Shown: piece after piece, positions 1 to 8,527 of the stretch
How the letters are laid out: every line of letters starts with the position of its first letter
How positions within the stretch are numbered: the first letter of the stretch is position 1
Source of the DNA: an uncultured Collinsella sp.
Lineage (GTDB): Bacteria; Actinomycetota; Coriobacteriia; Coriobacteriales; Coriobacteriaceae
Assembly (NCBI GenBank): GCA_900541675.1
Contig: UQKU01000021.1
Coordinates: 1-37,771, forward strand
Length of the DNA stretch: 37,771 nucleotides
Reading direction: 5' to 3'
Made by a program: the position numbers and the translations under genes
Notes under the pieces: model-generated
What the model saw: the letters and a program-made list of their open reading frames with translations, nothing else
Database searches by the model: none
What the model was told of the DNA's origin: nothing

Positions 1-120
1 CTCCTTCGACGTTAATTGAAGGGTACCGCCTCGCGGTGACATCGTTTTTATGTCAACCTTGGTCTAACAGAGCCAAAAACTAAGCAGAAAAAAGCGACGC
101 GCCGTGTACTGGCAGGCGTT

Positions 121-3100
121 TTGTGCGGAGCCTCCGTGTTGAGCCTGGTACTGTCGCTCGTCATGCCTCCGATCTCGCAGGCCATTGCCAACGATGCCCA
201 GACCGAAGAAACTGTGACGGGTGATTCCTCAACTGAGCCTACTGATGTAGAAAACACCAACAATGGGGATACCGACAACCAGAATAGTGACGACGCTGAG
301 GGTGGCGAGGCTGGAGATGATGTCCAGTCTGAGGGGCTGTCCGAGGAAGACTCGCAGGACGAGGATGCCGAGCAGACCGCGGATGACGCTAGCAATGAGG
401 GCGCAATTCCACCTGTTGCGGAGGATGCGACCGAATATACGCTGATTAATTCTGCAGACGACCTATCTCACTACCTTCAAAATGATAAAAAGGCCGGCAA
501 ATATCGCTTGAATCTCGATATTGAGTATGCAAGCGACATTACGCTTGGCCAGGGTGAAACCACCATCGACCTCAACGGCCATAAGATCAAACACTCGGGC
601 GTGGAGCCTGGCAAGTCGCCCAACATGTCCATGTTCAATGTGCCCGAGGGTGCGACGCTCACGATTGAGGATCTGCAGCAGGCGGCTGATAACAAGTTCG
701 AGCAGGATGGCGACAAAAACGGCAACCTTGCTAAGCTCGATTACGACGGCACAACGCCCAGTAAGCTCACTTACTACGTGACTGATTCGACTTCGAGTGA
801 CACTGCTACTACCGAGACCCTTTTCAAGCATGAGGTTGCCATCAATGGCGCCATCGTGGGCACCACTGCTCACTCTACGATGAGGCTCATCAACGTCCGT
901 GGCGGTACGTTTAACCTTCAAAGCGGCGTGCTGACCACGACTCAGGACGCAAATGTTGGCAACCTGATTTATGCCGAGACGGGATCTACCGTCAACATGA
1001 GTGGCGGATACGTTTATGGTGCTTCTATAGGCAGCAGTGGTGCTGGTGCTGGAATTCATGTTGAGGGCTCAACCCTGGAGATCTCTGACGGAGTAATCGC
1101 TGGTAACTATGCCCCCAGTGGCGGCGGCGTTTATGCCCTGAATTCTACGGTAAACATGGCTGGCGGTATTATCTCCGGTAACGGTACAAATGATAATGAA
1201 GTCGGTTATGGCGCGGGAATTTGTGCTGAGGACTCTATGGTGACCATTACGAATGGTTACATTACTAACAACAAATATCAGTTCTCTACCGATGAAGGAC
1301 ACAAAGGTAACGGTTGTCACGGTGGTGGCGGCATTGCTGCCTTTAGCCACAATCAGGGACAGAAAAAAGGCGGTCTGGTTATTAGCGGCGGCTACATCAC
1401 GGGCAACTACTCTGCCGAGGCTGGCGGCGGCGTTTATGCTGGCGCTTGGAATAAACCTCTTTCCGGGTTTGCGTTTTATGGTGGAATCATCGCCAGCAAT
1501 GTGGCGCAAAACTCAGAGGGTGGCGGCATCCGTATCGCTGCGCCTACAGTTGGCGAATTTAATGTGAGCGGCAAGAAAGCCTACATAACTAACAATACGA
1601 CTAATACCACCAATGACTGGGGTGGCGGTGGCGTTTTTGTCCAGGGAGGCAACAGTGACGAGGGCGTTAATTCGGCGCGTCTCAAGATATATAACGCCCT
1701 GATTACCAAAAACTCGGCTAAGGGCTATGGTGGTGGCTTCGCAGCCTGCCCGAGCGGCAAGACGGCGATTACCGATGCCAATGGTATTGCGATTTTCGGA
1801 AACACCGATGCAAACGGTGAGAATCTATCAGGTGGCACCAATGGTAAGAATGAAGACCAGCCTCCAAGTGTTGATGGCGGTGAGATTACCGATGACTTCA
1901 AGAGGCGTGGCCATGAGGACCTCTTCCTTATCCGCAAGTCGGATAACGCTGACTATATCGCAGCCGTAACGGGCCAGATGCTCGGCGGTGGTGCTGCAAA
2001 TTGGTCGGGCACGATTGACGGTCAGCCTACGACCATCGGTAAGTATGACGGAGTCCAGGCCAAGTACATGATTGGCCTAAAGTCCGAACCGTTCGTTGAA
2101 GATCAAAATGAAGCTATAAGGCTGGCTACGTTATATATCACGGGCAACAGTTCCAACATCCACGGTGGTGGCATCATGACCAACGGCGACGTAATCGCTG
2201 GCTCCACTCAAGAAGTCAAGGTTTACCCCAAGATGAAGCTCAATGGCTCCAAGGTGCTTAAGGACGGCACGCTTAAAGGAAATGACTTCGATTTCCAGCT
2301 ACTCAGACAGAACAAGATTATTAACGAACAAGGCGGGATCTCATATACAGTTCCGAGCTTTGACTCCAATGGCAAACTTCAGCTCAATGGCTGCTCGGTG
2401 GTTGATACGGTGAAAAACGATGGGGATGGAAATCTCACCTTTGATCTGGGTGAAGTTTATGCCGACGACGATCTTGTTTACTACTTGGTAGAGGTTCCGG
2501 GCACGGACAAGAACGTGACTTACGACAAAACGATCTACAAAATTGATCCTGAGGTTGTGAGGGATGAGAAAAAGTCGCACAACGTGCTTGACATTAAATA
2601 CACGTATTACAAAGTCGGGAGCGTTTCGGTAACAAAAGTAAAAAATGACGGCGCTGGCGCAAGAACGCCAGAAACAGAATCAGCAGCCACCGTAGCAGCT
2701 GAAGGCGAAAACGCTGTTATCGTTGCGCTTACCAGTGGTGCAACTTTCACTAACAAATACACTCCGTACACCTCCAAGGGCTCTTGGACTCCCAAGGTGA
2801 CTAAGGTTGTTAAGGGTGGCGAGATGAAGGAGTTCACGCTCGAGCTTGCGGATAACGATAAGTTCGATAATGCCGAGACGGTTACGACTGACCCCAAGGG
2901 CGAGATTACCCCCACTGCCGACGGTGACAAGTCCCAGACCCGGAGCTTCAAGCCGATCGAGTACGAACTCAATCAACTCGACAAGCTCGCGTCCGACTCC
3001 ACGGGCCGTGGCGCTTCCAAGACCTTCACGTACTATGTGCGCGAGAAAACTGACGGTTCGCTGTTCTCGCACTATAAATACGACAAGTCTGTCTATCGAT

Positions 3101-3375
3101 TTGACGTCACGATGACGGACAATACAAACGGCAAAATCGAGCCCACGAATGTGGCCTGCACCAAGATCGTTGACGCCGACGGTAATCCCATCGATGGCAC
3201 CAAACCCGAGTCCACCCCCACCTTCACCAACACCTACTCCACCACATTGCCCCTTTCTGGTATGTCGGGCGTCACTCTGACGTACCTTGCCGGCGCGGCG
3301 GCGCTTTGCGCTGCTGCGGCCTGGATGCACATTCGTCGCAAGGCGAATGCGAAGGGAGGCGAGCGTCGTGAATAA
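121..3375 (+). CDS. Large cell-wall-anchored beta-helix adhesin, probable pilus tip protein (LPLSG)
   Basis: Surface protein of about 1084 residues and first gene of a sortase-pilus locus. A hydrophobic signal segment at the N-terminus is followed by an Asp/Glu-rich stretch (about residues 25-100). Next comes a long right-handed beta-helix-like region (about 270-600) with repeated GGGV/GGGI turns and SGG-Y-I-GN motifs, as in Pmp-like bacterial adhesins. Two pilin isopeptide-linkage (FctA/Spy0128-like) domains follow (about 690-830 and 880-1035), each ending in a YDK-YR/YKI strand. The C-terminus has LPLSG (1043-1047), a membrane helix and an RRK tail, so it is a sortase substrate. The start is uncertain: TTG at 121 is the first usable start, yet the reading frame is open from 40 and encodes a Lys/Arg-rich n-region (KTKQKKATRR) with no start codon. 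GC looks lower than in the next gene. The tip role is inferred from size and order. Confidence 0.85.
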   Translation: MCGASVLSLVLSLVMPPISQAIANDAQTEETVTGDSSTEPTDVENTNNGDTDNQNSDDAEGGEAGDDVQSEGLSEEDSQDEDAEQTADDASNEGAIPPVAEDATEYTLINSADDLSHYLQNDKKAGKYRLNLDIEYASDITLGQGETTIDLNGHKIKHSGVEPGKSPNMSMFNVPEGATLTIEDLQQAADNKFEQDGDKNGNLAKLDYDGTTPSKLTYYVTDSTSSDTATTETLFKHEVAINGAIVGTTAHSTMRLINVRGGTFNLQSGVLTTTQDANVGNLIYAETGSTVNMSGGYVYGASIGSSGAGAGIHVEGSTLEISDGVIAGNYAPSGGGVYALNSTVNMAGGIISGNGTNDNEVGYGAGICAEDSMVTITNGYITNNKYQFSTDEGHKGNGCHGGGGIAAFSHNQGQKKGGLVISGGYITGNYSAEAGGGVYAGAWNKPLSGFAFYGGIIASNVAQNSEGGGIRIAAPTVGEFNVSGKKAYITNNTTNTTNDWGGGGVFVQGGNSDEGVNSARLKIYNALITKNSAKGYGGGFAACPSGKTAITDANGIAIFGNTDANGENLSGGTNGKNEDQPPSVDGGEITDDFKRRGHEDLFLIRKSDNADYIAAVTGQMLGGGAANWSGTIDGQPTTIGKYDGVQAKYMIGLKSEPFVEDQNEAIRLATLYITGNSSNIHGGGIMTNGDVIAGSTQEVKVYPKMKLNGSKVLKDGTLKGNDFDFQLLRQNKIINEQGGISYTVPSFDSNGKLQLNGCSVVDTVKNDGDGNLTFDLGEVYADDDLVYYLVEVPGTDKNVTYDKTIYKIDPEVVRDEKKSHNVLDIKYTYYKVGSVSVTKVKNDGAGARTPETESAATVAAEGENAVIVALTSGATFTNKYTPYTSKGSWTPKVTKVVKGGEMKEFTLELADNDKFDNAETVTTDPKGEITPTADGDKSQTRSFKPIEYELNQLDKLASDSTGRGASKTFTYYVREKTDGSLFSHYKYDKSVYRFDVTMTDNTNGKIEPTNVACTKIVDADGNPIDGTKPESTPTFTNTYSTTLPLSGMSGVTLTYLAGAAALCAAAAWMHIRRKANAKGGERRE
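3352..3359 (+). promoter_or_regulatory. Shine-Dalgarno fixing the GTG start of the first pilin
   Basis: AAGGGAGG lies 8 nt before GTG 3368, inside the last codons of the adhesin gene. It supports GTG 3368 over the earlier in-frame codons at 3287 and implies translational coupling. Confidence 0.7.
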
Positions 3376-5032
3376 GAAAGTTTGCTCCTTCCCGATCTTG
3401 TTTGCGCTGCTCGCCCTCTTGATCGGCACCTGCGCGGTTGTGTTCCCCGCATCCGCGCAGGCCGCGCCGAGCGCGACCGGATCCATCACGGTGACAGGCA
3501 CCGTGGCGCGCAGCTACGACGCCTACCAGATCTTTAGCGCCAACGTCGTCGACGGCGACAGCGACGCCAAGATCGCCACCGACCTCGCCTGGGCAAGCGA
3601 CGCCGTGCGCGACGCCGCGCTGCCTGTGCTGCACAGCGCCGGCATGCCCAACTCCCAGACCACCGCGCAGGAAGCTGCCGAATGGCTCAACGCCGATTCC
3701 CACCTTACGAGCGCGCTGAGCGCACAGCTCGCTCGTTCCCTCCAGAGCTCTGACGCCGTGCCCCTTAACGCGGGCACGGCGTCAGAGCTGCCCTGTGGCT
3801 ACTGGCTCATCGTCGCCGACGACGACGTCATCGCCCAGGGCGAGGCCGGCACCGCGCCGATCATGGCCCTGGTCGGCGGCAGCGCCGTCACCGTCAAGCC
3901 CAAGGCCGCGACGCCCAAGGTCTCCAAGCATGTGCTGGAGGACAGCACCGCCGCCTGGCAGAAGGCCGCCGACGCCACGGTCGCCGACGACCTGTACTGG
4001 CGCCTCTCTGTCACGGTCCCGGCGGGGCTCACGGCCTACGGCACCTATACGGTGCAGTTCGTCGACACCATGAGCGCGGGGCTCGACCCCTCCAAGGTGG
4101 CCGCGAGCGTGCGCGTGTACGTGGCGGCGGGCGCGGACGGCGGCTTTGACGCCGTCTCGACCGGCAAGGACGGGCGCGTCGGCACCGAGCCCGCGAAGGG
4201 CTGGACCGACATCACGGCCCAGTGCGCCACCAAGGTAGCGGCCGACGGTAAGACCTTCACCGTGTGCACCGGCGACCTCATCGCCGCGCTCGGCGGGGCC
4301 GACGCCTTCACCGCGGGCGCCCGCGTGGTCGCCGTGTACAATGCGCCGCTCAACAGCGCATGCAACCACGGCATCGCGAAGGGCAACCCCAACGAGGTCT
4401 ACCTGCGCTACCCGCGCTCTCCCTTTGCCGACCAGTCCGGCGATGCCGGCTTTACCCGCACGCCGAGCGACGATGCGTGCGCCTACACCTGGGATCTCGC
4501 GCTCACCAAGCGCGGCAGCGACGGCGACAAGCCGCTTGCCGGGGCGGTCCTGAGCATCGCCGATGACCGTGGTCGCACGCTGGCGGCCGACGGCATGTGG
4601 GATGCGGAGGGCAAGGCCACCGTCACCACGGGCGAGGACGGCCGCGTGACCGTCTCGGGCGTGGACTCGGGCAAGCTGGAGGTCCGCGAGCTCAAGGCGC
4701 CCAAGGGCTACACCGCCTTTGAGGGCACGCGCTCCGTGATGGTCAAGGCCGAGGGTCTGGACGTCGACCAGGTGGCCGCCGCCAAGCCCAAGCTCACCAT
4801 CACGGCCGAGTCGCCCCTGCGCGCCGACAGCGCGGACGGGTCGACGGGCAGCCTGGAGGCGTCGCTCATCAACACGCCCACCGGCACACCCCCTAGCATT
4901 ACCACCGGAGGCTTTATGCCCTCGACTGGCGATATGGCAATGTACGCCGCGGCCGCCGCAGCGGTCGCCGGAGCCGCGCTCGTCGTGGTCGCGCTCCTGG
5001 TCAAGCGGGGAGGTGGCAGCCATAAAGAGTAG
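3368..5032 (+). CDS. Ancillary pilin with isopeptide D2 domain and MPSTG sorting signal
   Basis: Pilin subunit of 554 residues, secreted and covalently linked by a class C sortase. Starting at GTG 3368 gives a textbook signal peptide (VNKKVC, hydrophobic core, AQAAP cleavage region). The pilin motif lysine lies in VKPK (K179). The fimbrial isopeptide D2-type domain follows at about 185-370, and a Cna-B/SpaA-like domain at about 395-475 carries the E-box LEVRELKAPKGY (E441). The C-terminus has MPSTG (517-521), a long Ala/Val membrane helix and a KRGGG tail. It overlaps the adhesin stop codon by 8 bp. It is paralogous to the next pilin throughout (shared Y-AYQIF / YKGIQIF, AQEAAEWL / AQDAADWL, GYWL), but is visibly much richer in G+C. 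The M in place of L in the sorting signal suggests an ancillary or base subunit, which is inference. Confidence 0.87.
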   Translation: MNKKVCSFPILFALLALLIGTCAVVFPASAQAAPSATGSITVTGTVARSYDAYQIFSANVVDGDSDAKIATDLAWASDAVRDAALPVLHSAGMPNSQTTAQEAAEWLNADSHLTSALSAQLARSLQSSDAVPLNAGTASELPCGYWLIVADDDVIAQGEAGTAPIMALVGGSAVTVKPKAATPKVSKHVLEDSTAAWQKAADATVADDLYWRLSVTVPAGLTAYGTYTVQFVDTMSAGLDPSKVAASVRVYVAAGADGGFDAVSTGKDGRVGTEPAKGWTDITAQCATKVAADGKTFTVCTGDLIAALGGADAFTAGARVVAVYNAPLNSACNHGIAKGNPNEVYLRYPRSPFADQSGDAGFTRTPSDDACAYTWDLALTKRGSDGDKPLAGAVLSIADDRGRTLAADGMWDAEGKATVTTGEDGRVTVSGVDSGKLEVRELKAPKGYTAFEGTRSVMVKAEGLDVDQVAAAKPKLTITAESPLRADSADGSTGSLEASLINTPTGTPPSITTGGFMPSTGDMAMYAAAAAAVAGAALVVVALLVKRGGGSHKE

Positions 5033-5127
5033 CTGGCAGCCCCACAGAGAGCGGGGCGAGACGTAGCGAAGTAGATGCTAAGACACAGACAGATGATGAC
5101 CGATCGAATGAGAATCAAACGGAAAAC

Positions 5128-5132
5128 GGAGG
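5128..5132 (+). promoter_or_regulatory. Shine-Dalgarno fixing the major pilin start
   Basis: GGAGG 8 nt before ATG 5141 selects this start over the open upstream ATG at 5075, which has no ribosome-binding site and would put a charged 22-residue extension before the signal peptide. Confidence 0.75.
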
Positions 5133-5140
5133 AAAAGAAG

Positions 5141-6925
5141 ATGAGCATGAGCAAGAACATCGCACGCCTGGCAGTAACCGCCGGCCTCACAGCAGCGCTG
5201 AGCTTCGGCGGCGTGATGGCGCCCGTGACCATGGCGTTTGCTGAGGGTACGGGGTCGACCGTCACGTTCGAGGACGCCGATTACGCTGCGTCCACGACCT
5301 ATAAGGGTATCCAGATCTTCAAGGCAAAGGTCACGACGACCGGTGGGAATACGACGGTGAGTAGCATCGAATGGGCCAGCTCCGATGCCCAAACTGCTGT
5401 CGTAAACGCCATCAAGAAAAAGGATGCATCCTACAAAAGCGAGAACGCACAGGATGCTGCCGATTGGCTTAGCACCAAATCTGAAGTTACCGGGACCGAT
5501 TCGAAGGTTGCTAGCGACAACGTTCTCAGTCTAATTGCCGATGGCCTGAAGAACAGCACCACCTGGAAGGTGACGAGCGAGGGCAGTGCATCCCTTTCCG
5601 GACTCGGCGCCGGCTACTGGCTCTTCCTCACCGCTACTCCCGGTAAGCCTGCTGACAAGTCGACCGATGTGTCCACCTCTCCCGTCTACGCCGTGATCGA
5701 CGGCGTGAACGCGACGACCGTTACGCCAAAGAAGGGCGTGCCTACTGTCGAGAAGAAGGTCCTCGACGATGCCGACGCCGCCGACATCAAGGGCTCCAAC
5801 AAATGGAATGATGTCGCCGATTCCCAGATCGGCCAGGAAGTTAACTACAAGCTTACCGGCACGATCGCCAGCAACTACGCTACCTTTGGCACGTATGCTT
5901 ACAAGTTCACCGACGGGCTTTCCAATGGCCTTGACTATGTCAAAGGCTCGGTTAAGGTGTACGCGCTGAACGGCGAGACTTACAGCGAGATTGAGTCGAG
6001 CAATTATACCGTGACGGATGCTGATGCTAGCAACAACAACACGCTGACGGTCGAGTTCAAGACCGGAGACGGCAAGAAGGGCCTCAAGGACGTCGCGAGC
6101 GTGACCGCCGACACCAAGATCGTTGTCTTCTACAAGGCAAAGCTCAACGGCAACGCCGTGATTGGCAATGCAACCGACGGCAACAAGGGCGGTAACCCCA
6201 ACACCGTCAAGCTCGAGTACTCCAACAACCCGTATGCCGAGGGCACGGGCGAGACGATCGAGGATACCGTCGCCGACTTCGCGTTCAAGCTCAACCTCAA
6301 CAAGGTCGACCAGGGCACCGAGAGGGGCCTTGCGGGCGCCGTCTTCACCATCCAGTCCGCTGATTCGAACACTCAAGACCAGTATATCGCCTCGAAGGAC
6401 GACCCCACCGCGGGCGTCGTCGCGGGCCAGCTCGTGACCGTTGCCGACGTCAACCACCTGCCTGACTACGTGACGTTCACGTCCGACAAAGACGGCAAGA
6501 TCCCCGTCTCCGGCCTCGACGCCGGCTCCTACAAGGTGACCGAGGTCAAGGCCCCCGGCGACTCCTACACCAAGGCCAAACCCTTCACCTTCAAGATCAC
6601 CCCGACGTATGACGCCGTGACCATGAAGGTGACGGAGCTTAAGGCGGAGGTTTCCGAGTACGACAAGGGCCGCAACGACATCGCCTTCGGTACGCTTGAC
6701 GACACTGCCGGTGACAACAAACTGAACGGCACGGAAGGCGCCGGCACCAACGCCGCCACCGGTGAGATCACCATCAACGTCGGCAATACCAAGTCCGTCG
6801 GCCTCCCGCTGACCGGTCTCAACGGTGTGACCTTCACTTGGATCGCTGGTGGCGCGGTGCTGTGCATCGGCGTGGCGCACCTCATCCGCAGCCGTAAGCA
6901 GGCCGAGGAGTCCGAGCAGGAGTAA
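5141..6925 (+). CDS. Major pilin backbone subunit, SpaA/RrgB type (LPLTG)
   Basis: Backbone pilin of 594 residues. From ATG 5141 there is a signal peptide ending near MAFAEG. A D1-like N-terminal domain leads to the pilin-motif lysine in VTPKKG (K197/K198), the residue a class C sortase would join to the next subunit's LPLTG threonine. A fimbrial isopeptide D2 domain follows (about 220-375). A Cna-B/SpaA domain (about 390-500) carries the E-box YKVTEVKAPGDSY (E468). The sorting signal LPLTG (555-559) is followed by a membrane helix and a RSRK tail. The canonical motif and last position among the pilin genes make it the likely shaft. The gap of about 108 bp from the previous gene shows no clear promoter, so co-transcription is likely. 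The gene ends before the strong terminator at 7027. Confidence 0.9.
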   Translation: MSMSKNIARLAVTAGLTAALSFGGVMAPVTMAFAEGTGSTVTFEDADYAASTTYKGIQIFKAKVTTTGGNTTVSSIEWASSDAQTAVVNAIKKKDASYKSENAQDAADWLSTKSEVTGTDSKVASDNVLSLIADGLKNSTTWKVTSEGSASLSGLGAGYWLFLTATPGKPADKSTDVSTSPVYAVIDGVNATTVTPKKGVPTVEKKVLDDADAADIKGSNKWNDVADSQIGQEVNYKLTGTIASNYATFGTYAYKFTDGLSNGLDYVKGSVKVYALNGETYSEIESSNYTVTDADASNNNTLTVEFKTGDGKKGLKDVASVTADTKIVVFYKAKLNGNAVIGNATDGNKGGNPNTVKLEYSNNPYAEGTGETIEDTVADFAFKLNLNKVDQGTERGLAGAVFTIQSADSNTQDQYIASKDDPTAGVVAGQLVTVADVNHLPDYVTFTSDKDGKIPVSGLDAGSYKVTEVKAPGDSYTKAKPFTFKITPTYDAVTMKVTELKAEVSEYDKGRNDIAFGTLDDTAGDNKLNGTEGAGTNAATGEITINVGNTKSVGLPLTGLNGVTFTWIAGGAVLCIGVAHLIRSRKQAEESEQE

Positions 6926-7026
6926 CGCTCGCTCACCCATCCCTTTGGCAGGTGGGATGCGATGGCCATGAGACTTGCGGACACTTTTCTCGTCCATTGA
7001 CGTTCTTGCTTTGCCATTCTCTTTTC

Positions 7027-7064
7027 GGGGCAGACTCCGCACTGGAGTCTGCCCCGTTCTTTTT
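7027..7064 (+). terminator. Rho-independent terminator after the pilin genes
   Basis: Perfect 12-bp stem GGGGCAGACTCC / GGAGTCTGCCCC (7027-7038 and 7044-7055), 5-nt loop, then GTTCTTTTT. It closes the adhesin-pilin-pilin transcription unit about 100 bp after the last stop. Confidence 0.92.
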
Positions 7065-7397
7065 GGGATAACGCAGTCAGCCTCCATCGTCCGATGCGGG
7101 CACGCTCGTCATCGCGTTTCTTGACTCGTATGAGGTTCGGTTTAAGGTCCGTAGGCGCACGCGCGATACGGACGGTGGACGGCATTTGCGCCGAAAGCGC
7201 AAATAAGAATGCCCGGGGGTCGGATCCCGGGCATTTAACAAAAACTGAAAACTAGGCCGCCCGCGCTCCCAAACATTTACGCGGGGTGCGTCGTTTTCTA
7301 TTGAGATTGTATCCCGAATCACCCCGCCGATCCGGGATATTTTGAAAACTCAAATGTAGGCTTAGGCACGAACGGTATCTCTTTAATTCCGAAAATT
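7065..7397. other. Gene-free stretch between pilin terminator and regulator
   Basis: About 330 bp without a convincing gene. It holds a second perfect hairpin (AATGCCCGGG 7208-7217 / CCCGGGCATT 7226-7235, 8-nt loop, short T tail) and an AT-rich segment leading into the regulator gene. The hairpin could be a weak terminator in either direction. Confidence 0.6.
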
Positions 7398-8405
7398 ATG
7401 TATAATTCCAATACAAACTGGAATCGAACGAAAACAATGGAAATGAACGAAGCGTTAATCTACTTACAAGAAGCACTAGGCCTCTCCGCCAAGACCAAAA
7501 CTTGGCCTGGATCCGCACGCTTGCCGCTGCATCTGCGGGCGATTGAAGTCCGCGCTGTTGACGCAAACGGTTTTTCGTTTTTGCTTGCAAGTTTGCCTAC
7601 TGGCGTCGGGCTTCCCGAGGCTAAGAGGGTCTATAGTCAGCTAGCCTTGCGTGCGGAGACTCCTGTTGTCGTTTCGTTTCCTGATGCCGATGCACGTCAG
7701 CGCAAAGCATTGGTCGCACAAGGGATTCCGTTTGTTTGCCCCGGCAGACAGGCTTTTCTTCCATTTATGGGCACGGCCTGCACGGAGAGGGGCGGTGCCC
7801 GGTTTCGCAATCACGCGACCAAGATGTCACCCAACGCACAGGCTGCCGCAATCTGGGGAGCAGCCCAGGAGCCATATCGCCCCCATGACCTTTGTCGTGC
7901 GCTTGGGATCTCGGCAAGCCGCGCGAGTGAGGCCATAACCGAGCTTGTTGACAGGGGGCTCGCGAGGCGCGAGCGTTGCGAGCGACGTGTCGTCGTGTTC
8001 CCTGTTGCCGTTGATCTTCTGCTCAGTGAGCACATGGCAGAGCTCTCCTCGCCTGTCTTGAAGGTCTTATTTGCAAGGAAGACGCCGCAGATCGAGTATC
8101 TTGTTGACGCCGGGGAGACGGCGCTCGCTGCGCGTTCGATGCTCGCTGCGCCGGGTATGGAACAAAAGGCCGTCTTAAGAAGTGCATGGCGTCAACTGAG
8201 TGACCTCGAAGTCGCAGACGGGGAGTTGCCGGATAACGAAACGGCGATGATCCAAGTGTGGCGCTATGCGCCCGTGTTTGCCAACTCCTCCCGTGTCGAT
8301 GACATTTCGCTTGCGCTATCTTTGGCGGCAATCGACGATGAGCGAATTCAACTCGAAGTCGATCGCATGTTTGGAAAGGAATATCCATGGCAAGAAGCGC
8401 TGTAG
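7398..8405 (+). CDS. Winged-helix (MarR/AbiEi-like) transcriptional regulator
   Basis: Protein of up to 335 residues, not confidently assigned to a named family. The N-terminal half (about 30-125) looks like a small alpha/beta domain with IEVRAVD-, VVVSFPDA- and GIPFVCP-type strands. A winged helix-turn-helix follows (about 145-200; HDLCRALGISASRASEAITE, then LVDRGLARR). The C-terminal part is helical. The arrangement recalls AbiEi-type antitoxin/repressors, which usually precede a nucleotidyltransferase toxin gene. Here the stop overlaps a truncated 14-codon ORF that has its own good ribosome-binding site. No start has a clear Shine-Dalgarno. A TATAAT at 7401-7406 sits within the first codons and could be a -10 box, in which case ATG 7437 or 7443 is the true start. 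Its position between the pilins and their sortase suggests, but does not show, pilus regulation. Confidence 0.65.
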   Translation: MYNSNTNWNRTKTMEMNEALIYLQEALGLSAKTKTWPGSARLPLHLRAIEVRAVDANGFSFLLASLPTGVGLPEAKRVYSQLALRAETPVVVSFPDADARQRKALVAQGIPFVCPGRQAFLPFMGTACTERGGARFRNHATKMSPNAQAAAIWGAAQEPYRPHDLCRALGISASRASEAITELVDRGLARRERCERRVVVFPVAVDLLLSEHMAELSSPVLKVLFARKTPQIEYLVDAGETALAARSMLAAPGMEQKAVLRSAWRQLSDLEVADGELPDNETAMIQVWRYAPVFANSSRVDDISLALSLAAIDDERIQLEVDRMFGKEYPWQEAL

Positions 8406-8431
8406 AAGGTCTCCAAGAATTCGAACCGTAG
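8387..8431 (+). pseudogene. Truncated remnant of a gene overlapping the regulator
   Basis: ATG 8387 lies 6 nt after GGAAAGGA (8373-8380), a strong ribosome-binding site, and overlaps the regulator stop by 19 bp, a typical coupled-operon start. It reads only MARSAVEGLQEFEP before TAG at 8429. This looks like the 5' end of a second gene whose body has been lost; an AbiEii-like nucleotidyltransferase would fit the neighbour but cannot be shown from 14 residues. It could also be a genuine leader peptide. Confidence 0.4.
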
Positions 8432-8527
8432 GCGGCGTTTCGGTCCTAGCTGCGTTGTCCGGTGCATGAGTTTGCTAATCGGCTATTATTTGTTTAGACA
8501 ACCTGAGTTGTAGAGGAGTGACCGGCG

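Noticed and set aside
463..1059. Long minus-strand open frames under the adhesin and other GC-rich genes
   Set aside because: They are antisense shadows: low-complexity Arg/Ala/Val-rich translations without ribosome-binding sites or recognisable domains, wholly inside well-supported genes.
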